64,000 bases of DNA from Chelatococcus sp. HY11 (GTDB lineage: Bacteria > Pseudomonadota > Alphaproteobacteria > Rhizobiales > Beijerinckiaceae). Positions 54,885 through 64,000 of this stretch are shown piece after piece. The DNA is taken from positions 1,240,001-1,304,000 of the forward strand of contig NZ_JAHBRX010000002.1 in assembly GCF_018398335.1 (NCBI RefSeq), in the 5' to 3' direction. The stretch's first letter is position 1. Each line of letters starts with the position of its first letter. The notes below the pieces were generated by a model, which saw nothing but the letters and a program-made list of their open reading frames with translations, did no database searches and was not told the DNA's origin. The position numbers were made by a program, and so were the translations under genes.

Positions 54885-56101
54885 GCGACGTGATTTCCCT
54901 TTCTGCGGCGCGGAAATCCCTTGCTCCCAAAATGCGGGTTGGTTTGCTGCGGCTGAGCGATGGCGCGCCGGCGATTGCCGCTCACGAATTTGGCTTCTTC
55001 GCCGACGAAGGTGTGGACGTCGAGCTGGTCGTCGAGCCCTCCTGGGCCAACATCGCCGACAAGCTCGCCTATGGCTTTCTTGACGCCGCCGTCATCGTGC
55101 CGCCACTCGCTTTCGCGGTGCATCTCGGCTTACGCGGCGCCGCGCAACCCTTGCTGATTCCCTACACGCTCAGCGCGGGCGGCAACGCGGTCACGCTGAA
55201 TCGTTCGCTTGCGCAGGAAACCTGGGACCTCGCGAACAACAAGGCTCTCTCTGTCGCCGGGGCGCTGGCCTCAATTCTGCGCGCCAGGCCGACGACGTTG
55301 GGAATCGTCCATTCGTATTCGACACACAATCTTCTCCTTCGCTACTGGCTCGCTACAGCTGGGATCGAGGCAGGACGAGACGTCAAACTTGCTGTCGTTC
55401 CCCCCGCGCGCGCGGTGGAGGCGCTGACAAGCGGCCAGATCGCGGGGTTCTGCGCGGGTGCGCCATGGGGCGAAGTGGCGCGCCGGGCTGGGGTAGGCGC
55501 AACCATCGCGTCATCAAGTGATATCTGGCGAAATGCACCGGAAAAGGCTCTTGCCGTGCGTGCGCGGTGGGTGGACGAGCGACCGGAGGTGTTGCAGGCC
55601 GCAATTCGTGCGCTGCTGCGCGCCGCGAAATTCTGCGATGGTCCTGAGAATGCGGAATATACCGCGGCGCTCCTGTCCCGCCGAAAGTATGTAGATGTCG
55701 ACTCCCACGCCATCCTGGCCGACCTGCCGGGGGGCGCGACGTCGGAAAAAGGGTGCGTGTTCTACCGTGGAGCGGCGACGTTCCCCTGGCGGTCGCAGGG
55801 CCTCTGGTTCCTAAACCAGATGCGGCGCTGGGACCTCATCGATGCGACGCTGGACCTGCACGCCCTCACTGAGCGCGTCTATCGACCAGACATTTATCGG
55901 GCGGCCCTCGCTTCGGAAGGCGAATCCGCGCCCATTACCGACTGGAGAACGGAAGGCGCTCATGCCGACACATGGACCGTCGAGGGCTATCCGTCGCCGC
56001 TCGCGATGAGGCCGGACACCTTCTGCGACGGCGTCATCTTCGACCCGCATGATGTGTCGCCGCCAAGCAAGATGGTCGCGAGTGCGCTGCACAAAAATTA
56101 G
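54881..56101 (+). CDS. nasS: nitrate sensor NasS (cytoplasmic NrtA/CmpA-like binding protein)
   Basis: 406 residues, homologous to nitrate-binding proteins of ABC importers (RVGLLRLSDGAPAIAAHEFG, VIVPPLAFAVHLGLRG) but without a signal peptide. This and the overlap with nasT identify it as the cytoplasmic sensor that releases NasT when nitrate or nitrite is bound. No nitrate ABC permease genes lie here; transport is left to NarK downstream. The stop codon lies inside the GCACAAAAATTAGC element of the next leader. Confidence 0.92.
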   Translation: MSDVISLSAARKSLAPKMRVGLLRLSDGAPAIAAHEFGFFADEGVDVELVVEPSWANIADKLAYGFLDAAVIVPPLAFAVHLGLRGAAQPLLIPYTLSAGGNAVTLNRSLAQETWDLANNKALSVAGALASILRARPTTLGIVHSYSTHNLLLRYWLATAGIEAGRDVKLAVVPPARAVEALTSGQIAGFCAGAPWGEVARRAGVGATIASSSDIWRNAPEKALAVRARWVDERPEVLQAAIRALLRAAKFCDGPENAEYTAALLSRRKYVDVDSHAILADLPGGATSEKGCVFYRGAATFPWRSQGLWFLNQMRRWDLIDATLDLHALTERVYRPDIYRAALASEGESAPITDWRTEGAHADTWTVEGYPSPLAMRPDTFCDGVIFDPHDVSPPSKMVASALHKN

Positions 56102-56102
56102 C
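56089..56102 (+). promoter_or_regulatory. 14-bp element shared by both nas leaders, candidate NtrC enhancer site
   Basis: GCACAAAAATTAGC occurs here and identically at 61268-61281. It lies 109 bp ahead of the sigma-54 promoter here and 111 bp ahead there, a normal enhancer distance. GCAC matches one half of the NtrC dyad, while the other half is poor, so assignment to NtrC is tentative. Confidence 0.45.
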
Positions 56103-56197
56103 GTCCATTGCCTCGACAGCGGGCAGCACTCCACTTCGATGTCATAGGCTTCGGTTGAAAGAGCCGACTTTTCGCGACCATCAATGGCTGTTTGAAC

Positions 56198-56213
56198 TGG
56201 CATCGTCCTTGCT
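56198..56213 (+). promoter_or_regulatory. sigma-54 promoter of the nitrate reductase unit
   Basis: TGGCATC (56198-56204), four bases, TTGCT (56209-56213) matches TGGCACG-N4-TTGCW with the invariant GG and GC. It lies 168 bp before the ATG at 56366, exactly as for the copy at 61379. Confidence 0.7.
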
Positions 56214-56246
56214 TGCCGATCTTCGACCGGGCGTATATTGCACCGG

Positions 56247-56330
56247 CGAAGACGACCTAAGGATGGGCCGGCTTCGTAGCACTTCCCTTTTCCCGCGGGC
56301 TGATGGCGGTTCGCAATCCGGATGTTCCGG
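56247..56330 (+). promoter_or_regulatory. nas leader with candidate ANTAR hairpin and conserved block
   Basis: CGAAG (56247-56251) and CTTCG (56272-56276) enclose a hairpin with the hexaloop AAGGAT (56259-56264), which has the A1/G4 pattern of ANTAR targets. A C/T-rich stretch follows. The 26-nt block GCTGATGGCGGTTCGC onward (56299-56324) and the CCGGA/TCCGG mini-stem (56318-56330) recur at 61480-61512. The block sits exactly 67 bp before the start codon in both places. Confidence 0.55.
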
Positions 56331-56365
56331 CAACGCTGCGGCGTTGAATTTGCGAGTTGCAAGCC

Positions 56366-56911
56366 ATGGGTCGTCAATTGACGGGCGCGCAGTCGCGCGC
56401 TGATCTCATCCAGATCAATTCTGGGCGCCAAAGCGATCTCACGATTTTCCAGTTCGAGACCGATTCTGGTGGCTCCATGCGCTGCATTCCGATGGCGGTG
56501 CGCTTCAAGCTCAATCGTTGCGGGGTCAAGCTGTCGCTGCGTGAGTGGAGCCGCTTCAGCTATGACGATCGATTGCTGCTGTCCCATAAGGCGCGCCAGA
56601 CGCGGGAAGAAGCTCGCGGCCATCGAACTGTCTTGGTCGAGCTGATCGAAACGCGTGTGCCGGAAGAGGCGAAGGACGTTGCCATCGCCCCCGCACCGAT
56701 CTGGGCCGACACCACGTGCATGGCCGAGGTCGTTCACAACTACGCTCATACGCTCGGCCTTGCACCGCCGACGCAGCAACAGTGGGCTTCGCGGACGGCG
56801 CTGCAGCGCTTCATCTCGATGAGGCTCACACGTGAAGGCCACGGCAACGAAAACTTCGTTCCGGCCATGCGCGAGTTCTGCGTGCTCGAAACGGAAGAGG
56901 CGTCGGCGTGA
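56366..56911 (+). CDS. nitrate reductase associated protein
   Basis: 181 residues. The conserved region begins at [19 protein letters not shown] and continues with [39 protein letters not shown] and the end [14 protein letters not shown], as in the nitrate-reductase-associated protein family found beside assimilatory nitrate reductases. Its exact role is unknown; help in maturation or stability is assumed. I use the ATG at 56366, which lacks a clear ribosome site. The end overlaps the reductase GTG by 4 bp (GTGA), so the two are translationally coupled. Confidence 0.82.
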   Translation: MGRQLTGAQSRADLIQINSGRQSDLTIFQFETDSGGSMRCIPMAVRFKLNRCGVKLSLREWSRFSYDDRLLLSHKARQTREEARGHRTVLVELIETRVPEEAKDVAIAPAPIWADTTCMAEVVHNYAHTLGLAPPTQQQWASRTALQRFISMRLTREGHGNENFVPAMREFCVLETEEASA

Positions 56912-59900
56912 CAAAAAAGGCGGTCAAGAGCGTCTGTCCATATTGCGGCGTGGGCTGCGGCATCGTCATGGAGGTCGATGCCGGAACGATCGTGAAGGTG
57001 TCGGGAGACAGATCCCACCCAACGAACTTCGGGCGCCTGTGCACAAAGGGCTCGACCTGCGGCCAGCCGGTGGCCTCCGCCGGCCGCGCGAGCAAGCCGT
57101 TTGTCGCTCGTCCGGACGGATCAGACGAGGGCCTGACAATGGCCGAGGCGATCACGCGAACGGCCAAGGGCCTGCGCGCCATCGTCGACAAGCACGGACC
57201 GGACTCCATTGCCTTCTATGTCTCCGGCCAGATGTCCCTGGAGGCGCAATATCTCGCCAACAAGCTCAGCAAGGGCTTTGTCGGCACAAACAATATCGAA
57301 TCGAACTCTCGGCTGTGCATGGCCAGCGCCGGTAGCGGATACAAGCTGTCGCTCGGTTCGGACGGGCCGCCTGGCTCCTATCAGGATTTCGACAAGGCCG
57401 ACTTGTTCTTCGTCATCGGCTCCAACATGGCCGATTGCCATCCGATCCTGTTCCTGAGAATGATGGATCGCGTGAAGGCAGGCGCGAAACTCATCGTCGT
57501 CGATCCGCGCCGCAACGCCACCGCTGACAAGGCTCATGTGTTCCTGCAAATCCGTCCCGGAACGGATCTGGCGCTGCTCAATGGCTTGCTGCATCTGCTG
57601 GTAAAGGGCGGGAAAATCGACGAAGACTTCATCGCCCGCTTCACAGAAGGTTGGGAAGTCATGCCCGGCTTCCTGGAGGACTATCCGCCTGGGAAGGTGG
57701 CCGAACTAACCGGGTTGCTGGAAGAGGAGATCTGTAAGGCCGCCGAGTTGATCGGCGAATCACGTCAGTGGATGAGCTGTTGGACCATGGGCCTCAACCA
57801 GAGCACCCACGGCACCTGGAATACCAACGCGATCTGCAATCTCCACTTGGCGACCGGCGCCATCTGCCGTCCAGGGAGCGGTCCTTTCTCCTTGACCGGA
57901 CAGCCCAATGCGATGGGCGGTCGCGAGATGGGCTACATGGGCGCGGGATTGCCGGGCCAGCGCACAACTCAGAGCGAAGCTGACCGGGCCTTCGTCGAGA
58001 AGGTCTGGGGCGTGCCGGCCGGGACGCTGCGCGCCGAAGCCGGTGGCGGGACGGTCGCCATGTTCGAGGAGATGGCCGCCGGCAAGATCAAGGCCTGCTG
58101 GATCATCTGCACCAATCCGGTCGCCAGCGTGCCGAACCGCAAGACCGTCATCGCCGGTCTTGAGGCATGTGAGTTGGTGGTCACCCAGGACGCCTATCTG
58201 GAGATGGAAACCAACGCCTACGCGGACATCATTCTGCCGGGCGCCCTCTGGGCAGAGGGCGAGGGCGTGATGATCAATTCCGAGCGCAACATGACGCTGA
58301 TGCGCAAGGCGCTGGAGCCACCGGGCGAGGCCCTGCCGGACTGGCAGATCATCGCCCGCGTCGCCTGCGAGATGGGCTATGCCCATGCCTTCACCTACGC
58401 CGCGGCATCCGAGGTTTTCGACGAGATCCGCCAATTCTGGAATCCGAAGACCGGATACGACATTCGCGGCGCCAGTCACGCGAAGCTGGCGGAGACGCCG
58501 TTGCAATGGCCGATCGCGCCGGATGCGGCCGCCGACCGCAATCCCGTCCGCTACCTCAACAACGGCGTGAGCCGGAGCGAACTGATCGCTCTCGACGGCT
58601 CTCATCCGGAGATCGCTTTTGCAACCGAGGGCGGCAAGGCGTTCTTCCTGGCGCGTCCGCATATCACGCCGGCGGAGATGCCGGACGCCGACTTTCCATT
58701 CGTGCTCAACACTGGCCGCTTGCAGCACCAGTGGCATACGCTCACGAAGACCGGAAAAGTCGCAACGCTCAATAAGCTGAACCCCGGTCCGTTCATCGAG
58801 CTGCATCCAGAAGACGCCAGCATTCTGGGAATAGGCAATAAAGATCGGGTCGAGATCCGATCACGACGTGGTCGGGCGATTTTGCCTGCTGTTGTCACTG
58901 ATCGAGTGCGTCCAGGAAACTGTTTCGCGCCCTTCCACTGGAACGATGTCTATGGCGACGATCTGGCCATCAATGCGGTGACGAGCGATGCGGTCGATCC
59001 ACTGTCGATGCAGCCGGAGTTTAAGTTCAGCGCCGTTGCCCTGGCTCGTGTGAGCGGTCCGATCGAGGCCGCGCAGGCAGATGCCGATGCGTCCGCGACC
59101 GCCGCCCCCATCCAAATGGCCGCTGTGCCGCGTGTTGAAGCGACCGCCATGCAGCATGCTGTTATCGCAACGCTTGGACGTGCTCCCGCGCCGCAGGGGC
59201 CCGGAGCATCGTTCGCCCGTGCTGATAGGTTCGCCCGGCTTGCTGACATGCCCATCGCGAGCGCGCCGGAGCTTGGGCCGGACGACCATCAATATCTGCA
59301 GGGCTTTCTCGCCGCATTGCGATCAGATGGGTCGGGAAATGGCGGCATTCCTGTGTTGCCGCAGACTGCGCCGATCGACCCGGCGAAGCGCCATTATCTG
59401 AACGGTCTTCTCGCGGGCCTTTTCTCGCGAACGTCGGGGCCGCTGGATGGTCTCGAACCTGATCGGCTGAACGCCTCATCCGCAACTTCGGCCGTGGCTC
59501 AAGTGCCGGAAAAGCCGGCACAAGCCAAACTGTCGCGTCCGGAGGTCCTGATCTTGTGGGCTTCACAGACCGGCAACGCCGAAGATGCGGCCAAGCGCTG
59601 CGAGCGTCGCCTGCAGGCGGAGAACTATCCGACCCGGCTGATCTGCATGGAGAACGCAAGCGTGAAGGATCTCCTGAGCGCATCTGTTCTGCTGGCCGCC
59701 GCGAGCACGTTTGGCGACGGTGATTCTCCGGACAATGGAGCGGCATTTTGGACTGCCTTGTCGGCTCCCGGGATTCCGGCGCTGTCGGCTGTGCGATTCG
59801 CCGTCCTCGCCTTCGGTGACTCGAGCTACGATCAGTTCTGCGGGTTCGGTCGCAAGCTCGATGCGCGCCTGGCAGAACTTGGAGCCAATCGACTTGTCGA

Positions 59901-61242
59901 TCGCGGCGATTGCGAACCGGATGACGAGGAAACGCCGACCGCCTGGCTCGATCGCGTGTTGCAGGCGTTGGACGGGACTGCGCGGACCGGAACGTCGCTT
60001 GTTGCACCCCCGGGTGAGCCGAGATTGATCGCGGCCGCGCCAGCGACGGTCGCGACGGCGGTTTTGGCCCCGTCAATCAACGGCTCCGTTTCAGGGCGCG
60101 AGCGTTCGGTTGGTGAGGAGAAGATCTATTCCCGGAAGAACCCTCTTCTCGCCAGCCTCAAGCTCAATCGCCTGCTCAGCGGACCCGGCGCGGCGAAAGA
60201 GGTTCGGCAGTTCGGTTTCGACCTCGCAGGTTCGGGTATGGTTTACCGGGCCGGCGACGCGCTCGGAGTATGGCCAACCAACTGCCCGGAGCTCGTTATC
60301 GAATTCCTGGATCTGCTCGATCTGACGGGCTCCGAACCCGTCACGCTCAAAGGCAAGGGAGAGATGAGGCTTGCTGAGGCTCTGCGCCGCCATCTTGAGA
60401 TCACGCGGATCACGCGTGATTTTCTCGAGTTTGTGCATAGCGTCTCGAAAGAAGCGCCGTTTGCACCACTTTTGGCGGACGACCGCGAGGCCGACTTGCA
60501 GAGCTGGATCTGGCGTCGTCAGATCGTCGACGTGATGCGCGACACGCCCATTCGCGTTGATGCCCAATCCATTGTTGCGGCGCTGAAGCCCCTGCGGCCG
60601 CGTTTGTATTCAATTTCGTCGAGCCCTCGGGAGCGTGCCGACGAGGTGCAACTGACGGTTTCCACAGTCCGCTTTGAAAGCGCGTGGGGTCGCCGCAAGG
60701 GCGCTTGCTCGACCTTTCTCGCGGACCGCGCAGAGCGGACGATGTTGCCTATCTTCGTGCAACGATCCATGGATTTCTATCCGCCCGAAGACGGGGATAC
60801 GCCGATGATCATGGTGGGGCCTGGCACCGGCGTAGCTCCGTTCCGGGCATTCATGCAGGAGCGTCTTGCAGCGGGCGCCAGGGGCGATAACTGGCTGTTC
60901 TTTGGCGAACAGCATGCGGCGAGTGATTTCTATTATCGCGACGAAATCGCCGGCTGGCGTTGCGATGGTGGTCTAACCCGATTGGACCTCGCGTTTTCAC
61001 GTGACGACGAGGAGAAATTCTACGTCCAACACAGGATGCTGGAGCGGGGAGCCGAGCTCTGGAGATGGCTCGACAGAGGAGCGCACTTCTACGTCTGCGG
61101 AGATGCCGAGCGCATGGCAAAAGACGTCGATATCGTTCTCAAGATGATCGTGTCGCAACACGGTGGCTTAAGCGAAGATGATGCGGAGTCATACGTGAGC
61201 CGCATGGCGCAGGAGAAACGCTATGTGCGCGACGTCTATTGA
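56908..61242 (+). CDS. nasA: assimilatory nitrate reductase fused to a flavodoxin/FAD-NADPH reductase module
   Basis: 1444 residues. Residues 1 to about 720 are a NasA-type molybdopterin-guanine-dinucleotide nitrate reductase: the 4Fe-4S cysteines are in [10 protein letters not shown] and RLCTKGS, and cofactor domains include [10 protein letters not shown] and [12 protein letters not shown] linker (about 720-865) carries two copies of a short motif, [13 protein letters not shown] and [14 protein letters not shown] flavodoxin domain follows (about 870-1015, [24 protein letters not shown]), then a CPR-like FAD/NADPH reductase (about 1065-1444, [36 protein letters not shown]). The protein can thus take electrons from NADPH directly, with no separate NasB or ferredoxin. 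It starts with GTG. Confidence 0.9.
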   Translation: MTKKAVKSVCPYCGVGCGIVMEVDAGTIVKVSGDRSHPTNFGRLCTKGSTCGQPVASAGRASKPFVARPDGSDEGLTMAEAITRTAKGLRAIVDKHGPDSIAFYVSGQMSLEAQYLANKLSKGFVGTNNIESNSRLCMASAGSGYKLSLGSDGPPGSYQDFDKADLFFVIGSNMADCHPILFLRMMDRVKAGAKLIVVDPRRNATADKAHVFLQIRPGTDLALLNGLLHLLVKGGKIDEDFIARFTEGWEVMPGFLEDYPPGKVAELTGLLEEEICKAAELIGESRQWMSCWTMGLNQSTHGTWNTNAICNLHLATGAICRPGSGPFSLTGQPNAMGGREMGYMGAGLPGQRTTQSEADRAFVEKVWGVPAGTLRAEAGGGTVAMFEEMAAGKIKACWIICTNPVASVPNRKTVIAGLEACELVVTQDAYLEMETNAYADIILPGALWAEGEGVMINSERNMTLMRKALEPPGEALPDWQIIARVACEMGYAHAFTYAAASEVFDEIRQFWNPKTGYDIRGASHAKLAETPLQWPIAPDAAADRNPVRYLNNGVSRSELIALDGSHPEIAFATEGGKAFFLARPHITPAEMPDADFPFVLNTGRLQHQWHTLTKTGKVATLNKLNPGPFIELHPEDASILGIGNKDRVEIRSRRGRAILPAVVTDRVRPGNCFAPFHWNDVYGDDLAINAVTSDAVDPLSMQPEFKFSAVALARVSGPIEAAQADADASATAAPIQMAAVPRVEATAMQHAVIATLGRAPAPQGPGASFARADRFARLADMPIASAPELGPDDHQYLQGFLAALRSDGSGNGGIPVLPQTAPIDPAKRHYLNGLLAGLFSRTSGPLDGLEPDRLNASSATSAVAQVPEKPAQAKLSRPEVLILWASQTGNAEDAAKRCERRLQAENYPTRLICMENASVKDLLSASVLLAAASTFGDGDSPDNGAAFWTALSAPGIPALSAVRFAVLAFGDSSYDQFCGFGRKLDARLAELGANRLVDRGDCEPDDEETPTAWLDRVLQALDGTARTGTSLVAPPGEPRLIAAAPATVATAVLAPSINGSVSGRERSVGEEKIYSRKNPLLASLKLNRLLSGPGAAKEVRQFGFDLAGSGMVYRAGDALGVWPTNCPELVIEFLDLLDLTGSEPVTLKGKGEMRLAEALRRHLEITRITRDFLEFVHSVSKEAPFAPLLADDREADLQSWIWRRQIVDVMRDTPIRVDAQSIVAALKPLRPRLYSISSSPRERADEVQLTVSTVRFESAWGRRKGACSTFLADRAERTMLPIFVQRSMDFYPPEDGDTPMIMVGPGTGVAPFRAFMQERLAAGARGDNWLFFGEQHAASDFYYRDEIAGWRCDGGLTRLDLAFSRDDEEKFYVQHRMLERGAELWRWLDRGAHFYVCGDAERMAKDVDIVLKMIVSQHGGLSEDDAESYVSRMAQEKRYVRDVY

Positions 61243-61267
61243 GGCGATGAGGGCGCTCATTTGCATT

Positions 61268-61281
61268 GCACAAAAATTAGC
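61268..61281 (+). promoter_or_regulatory. second copy of the 14-bp leader element
   Basis: Identical to 56089-56102 (GCACAAAAATTAGC), 111 bp ahead of the sigma-54 promoter of narK. Candidate NtrC or other activator site. Confidence 0.45.
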
Positions 61282-61378
61282 CCCTCAATTGCCCTCCCTT
61301 CGAGCCTCCGCAGCCTTCAGGCGCGCGAGGCCGGCTAGAAAAGCCTGAGATCCTTCCACTTTCTTGCTCACGTGAATC

Positions 61379-61394
61379 TGGCACGTGACTTGCT
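61379..61394 (+). promoter_or_regulatory. sigma-54 promoter of narK-nirB
   Basis: TGGCACG (61379-61385), four bases, TTGCT (61390-61394), a perfect match to the sigma-54 consensus, 168 bp before the narK ATG. It implies NtrC-type control by nitrogen status. Confidence 0.8.
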
Positions 61395-61430
61395 TTGAAG
61401 TTTAACATCGGTCCAGAAGCGGCCGAGTGG

Positions 61431-61512
61431 ATACGGCGCGAAGGTGGGTCGTATCTGGTCACCCACGTGTTTTCAGCGAGCTGATGGCGGTTCGCGATCC
61501 GGATGAGTCCGG
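61431..61512 (+). promoter_or_regulatory. narK leader with candidate ANTAR hairpin, overlapping terminator and conserved block
   Basis: ATACG (61431-61435) and CGTAT (61450-61454) enclose a hairpin aligned base for base with the one in the first leader. Its inner part overlaps GTGGGT (61444-61449), which can pair instead with ACCCAC (61461-61466), followed by GTGTTTTC. The two folds exclude each other, as expected for antitermination. The 26-nt block (61480-61505) differs from its copy at 56299 by one base, and CCGGA/TCCGG (61499-61512) repeats the mini-stem. Confidence 0.55.
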
Positions 61513-61546
61513 CGGCGCATTGCGCTGGTATTGCGAGCCATCAGAT

Positions 61547-62752
61547 ATGAAGCGCACCTTCCTCGCATCGGGTCATCTCCCGACACTCGTTTCTTGTTTT
61601 GCCTATTTCGATCTGAGCTTCGCCGTCTGGGTGCTGCTTGGTCCGCTGGCGGTTTTCATCGCCCAGGACCTCCAGCTCAATCCCGGGCAGACAGGCCTCA
61701 TGGTTGCCGTGCCGGTGCTTGCCGGTGCGGTCCTGCGGTTCGTGAACGGCATCCTGGTTGGCCAATGGAAAGCGCGCCGTGTCGGGCTCCTGATGCAGCT
61801 CGTGGTGATTGGCGCTCTCGTCGCCGCATGGCTGTTCGGCGTTCATTCCTATGCCCAGCTGCTGACACTCGGGTGTCTGCTCGGCGTCGCCGGCGCCTCG
61901 TTCGCCATCGCACTTCCGATGGTGTCCTACTGGTATCCGCCGGAGCATCAGGGAACGGCGCTCGGGCTCGCCGGCGCGGGAAATTCAGGGACGGTCCTTG
62001 CGTCTCTGCTGGCGCCGTCACTCGCCGTCGCATTCGGCTGGCAGAACGTGTTCGGGCTCGCAGCGCTTCCGCTGATCGCGGTGTTTGTTCTTTTCTTCGC
62101 GGTCGCCAAGGACAGCCCGAACTCGCCGCCGCCCAGGCGAATGTCAGATTACGGGCGTCTTCTAAAGACTGCCGACGCCTGGTGGTTGATGCTCTTCTAC
62201 TGCGTCAGCTTTGGCGGCTTTGTCGGCCTGTCGTCCTTCCTGCCGATCTATTTCCACAATGAATTCCGTCTTACGCCTGTGACGGCGGGATATCTCACCG
62301 CCGCCTGCGTATTCGCCGGCTCTTTCGCCCGGCCGTTCGGTGGAGCGCTTGCCGATCGGGTCGGCGGCACAAAGGCGCTGATGGTCGTCTATGCGATCGT
62401 CGCCGTGGCCCTCATGATCGTGGCAAAAAGCATGCTGCCGATGCCCGGTACGCTCGCGGTGCTGCTTGTCGGGATGGTCGCGCTCGGAATGGGCAATGGC
62501 GCGGTCTTTCAACTCGTGCCTCAACGCTTCGGCCAGGATGTCGGTCTCATGACCGGACTCGTCGGCATGACCGGCGGAATTGGAGGTTTTGCGCTCGCCG
62601 CTGCCCTCGGCTACGCGAAACAATTCACTGACAGCTATGCCTTGGGGCTCACGCTCTTTGCTCTCCTCGCGCTTGTCGCCTGGGGAGGGATCGCAGCCGT
62701 GCGCATTCGCTGGCGCCAGGACGCGGAGCAACTCGCAGGCGTGCGTGTTTGA
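61547..62752 (+). CDS. narK: nitrate/nitrite MFS transporter, NarK/NasA type
   Basis: 401 residues, twelve hydrophobic segments. Nitrate-porter signatures are present: SCFAYFDLSFAVWVLLGPL at the start, GLAGAGNSGTV (the first nitrate signature, about residue 135) and GNGAVFQLVPQRF (the second region, about 325). Starting at the ATG at 61547 matches the usual family N-terminus; an in-frame GTG lies at 61427 and an ATG at 61487, but these would translate the leader. It brings nitrate into the cytoplasm for the reductase upstream. nirB follows after 30 bp. Confidence 0.88.
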   Translation: MKRTFLASGHLPTLVSCFAYFDLSFAVWVLLGPLAVFIAQDLQLNPGQTGLMVAVPVLAGAVLRFVNGILVGQWKARRVGLLMQLVVIGALVAAWLFGVHSYAQLLTLGCLLGVAGASFAIALPMVSYWYPPEHQGTALGLAGAGNSGTVLASLLAPSLAVAFGWQNVFGLAALPLIAVFVLFFAVAKDSPNSPPPRRMSDYGRLLKTADAWWLMLFYCVSFGGFVGLSSFLPIYFHNEFRLTPVTAGYLTAACVFAGSFARPFGGALADRVGGTKALMVVYAIVAVALMIVAKSMLPMPGTLAVLLVGMVALGMGNGAVFQLVPQRFGQDVGLMTGLVGMTGGIGGFALAAALGYAKQFTDSYALGLTLFALLALVAWGGIAAVRIRWRQDAEQLAGVRV

Positions 62753-62782
62753 TCTGCCCCGAGCCATGGAACGAGGGACAAT

Positions 62783-64000
62783 ATGACCGAGAAACTTGTG
62801 ATCGTTGGCAACGGCATGGCGCCTGGCCGGATGCTGGAACATCTCTTCGAAGATGCGCCTGGCCGCTATGAGGTCGTGATCTTCAACGCCGAACCGCGTG
62901 TCAACTACGACCGCATCATGCTTTCGCCGGTGCTTTCCGGCGAAAAGGATTTCGAACAGATCATCATCCACGGCGACGGCTGGTACATCAAGCACGGCAT
63001 CACCCTTTACAAAGGGCACAAAGTCGTCGCCATCGATTGCGCCGTCAGGACGGTGACGTCTGATCACGGCGTTGTCGAATCTTATGACAGGCTCGTCATC
63101 GCGACGGGTTCGGTGCCCTTCATTCTCCCTGTCCCAGGGGCGAACCTTCCAGGCGTCCTCACCTACCGCGATCTGGACGATGTCGACGCGATGCTGCTCG
63201 CGGCCCAGTCGCGAGCGAAAGCTGTTGTAATCGGCGGCGGTCTTCTTGGTCTGGAAGCGGCTGCCGGGTTGAAGGAGCGCGGCATGGACGTGACCGTGCT
63301 GCACCTAATGCCGACGTTGATGGAGCGTCAGCTCGACTCCGCCGCGGGTTATCTTCTGCAGCGCGCCATAGAACGCCGCGGCATCAACGTGCTGACCAAA
63401 GCGAACACCAAGGCGGTCGTCGGCTCGGGAAAAGTCGAGGGTGTGGAACTCGCCGATGGCACTGTGATTCCGGCGGACCTCGTCGTGATGGCAGCCGGTA
63501 TCAAGCCGAGCTCCGGGCTCGCCAAGGAGGCGGGGCTCGCGGTCAATCGCGGCATCCTGGTCGACGCACATTTGCGGACCTCGGATCCAGACATTCTGGC
63601 CCTCGGAGAATGTGCCGAAATCGGCGGGCATGTGTACGGCCTGGTTGCGCCGCTCTATGAAATGGCGCGCATCGCTGCCGCGGGACTGGCCGGAAAGACG
63701 GTCGCGGGCTTTGTTCACAGCGACACGCCGACGAAGCTGAAGGTGACAGGCATCGAACTCTACTCGCTCGGCGATTTCGCCGACGGCGACGATCGCGAGG
63801 AGATCGTCCTGCGGGATGCGGCGGCCGGCGTCTACAAGAGGGTGATCCTCAAGGACGATCGGATCATTGGCACCGTACTCTTTGGTGAAACGTCCGACGG
63901 AGCCTGGTTCAACGATCTCAAGAAGAAGGCAGCGAACGTCGCGGAAATGCGCGAAACGCTCATCTTCGGGCAGTCGCATCAGGGCGGCGCGTCGAGCGAT
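62783..64000 (+). CDS. nirB: assimilatory nitrite reductase large subunit, N-terminal part (cut by window)
   Basis: The ATG at 62783 follows GAGGG. The 406 codons seen start EKLVIVGNGMAPGRMLEHL, the FAD-binding start typical of NirB, and continue with PRVNYDRIMLSPVLSG, VIGGGLLGLEAA (NADH site, about residue 150), VVMAAGIKPSSGLA, LALGECAEIGG and YKRVILKDDRIIGTVLFG. The BFD-like 2Fe-2S, sirohaem and 4Fe-4S domains would lie beyond the window edge. NirB with NirD reduces nitrite to ammonium using NAD(P)H, finishing the pathway that begins with NarK and NasA. Confidence 0.88.
   Translation, partial: MTEKLVIVGNGMAPGRMLEHLFEDAPGRYEVVIFNAEPRVNYDRIMLSPVLSGEKDFEQIIIHGDGWYIKHGITLYKGHKVVAIDCAVRTVTSDHGVVESYDRLVIATGSVPFILPVPGANLPGVLTYRDLDDVDAMLLAAQSRAKAVVIGGGLLGLEAAAGLKERGMDVTVLHLMPTLMERQLDSAAGYLLQRAIERRGINVLTKANTKAVVGSGKVEGVELADGTVIPADLVVMAAGIKPSSGLAKEAGLAVNRGILVDAHLRTSDPDILALGECAEIGGHVYGLVAPLYEMARIAAAGLAGKTVAGFVHSDTPTKLKVTGIELYSLGDFADGDDREEIVLRDAAAGVYKRVILKDDRIIGTVLFGETSDGAWFNDLKKKAANVAEMRETLIFGQSHQGGASSD

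Noticed and set aside
62162-63304. 380-codon minus-strand frame over narK and nirB
   Set aside because: Histidine/aspartate-rich translation typical of an antisense shadow.
1-64000. CRISPR arrays, insertion sequences, prophage or integrative element ends
   Set aside because: No regular direct-repeat arrays, transposase motifs, integrase genes or att-like repeats were seen on either strand.

Overview
The window is GC-rich, densely coded DNA that looks like the chromosome of an alphaproteobacterium, most likely of the order Hyphomicrobiales. The evidence is gene content: a glgE-treS/mak-glgB-glgX-treZ-malQ-treY operon, a nitrate reductase fused to a flavoprotein reductase, NasT/NasS nitrate sensing, many small alphaproteobacterial stress proteins, and EcfG-like promoter boxes. 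I do not name a species. I see no insertion sequence, CRISPR array, rRNA or convincing tRNA.

1-10.4 kb: a catabolic and uptake region on the minus strand. A divergent GntR regulator (4155-4886) faces an operon of SDR, aminotransferase, alpha/beta hydrolase and a carbamoylase-type M20 hydrolase cut by the window edge. Next to it is an ABC importer (ATPase, fused double permease, binding protein) followed by a cupin. Together they look like uptake and breakdown of a nitrogen-containing organic compound that I cannot identify.

10.4-18 kb: a PaoABC-type periplasmic molybdenum aldehyde oxidoreductase, then a KaiC-like double ATPase directly followed by a hybrid PAS histidine kinase/receiver. The kinase frame has no standard start codon at its true N-terminus.

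18-53 kb: a long stress island. It holds DUF3008, a ThDP enzyme, DUF2934, topoisomerase IB, the seven-gene trehalose/alpha-glucan operon, glycine-zipper and secreted small proteins, a YhxC-type SDR, a 25-residue membrane peptide, a YciF-like DUF892 protein, manganese catalase, a DUF72-UdgX pair, a type II NADH dehydrogenase and a PRC-barrel protein. At least eight of the units start just behind a GGAAC-N16/17-(C/G)GTT box, the signature of the alphaproteobacterial general stress sigma factor EcfG, so the island is probably largely one regulon. Two decayed genes lie here: a DUF892 fragment and a DUF2269 gene with two frameshifts.

54-64 kb: assimilatory nitrate reduction. nasT-nasS encode an ANTAR antiterminator and its nitrate-sensing partner. 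They are followed by a nitrate-reductase-associated protein, a 1444-residue nitrate reductase/flavoprotein fusion, a NarK transporter and nirB (cut by the window edge). Two paralogous leaders, before the reductase unit and before narK-nirB, each carry a sigma-54 promoter exactly 168 nt ahead of the start codon, an aligned hairpin and a conserved 26-nt block. This fits NtrC activation plus NasT antitermination.
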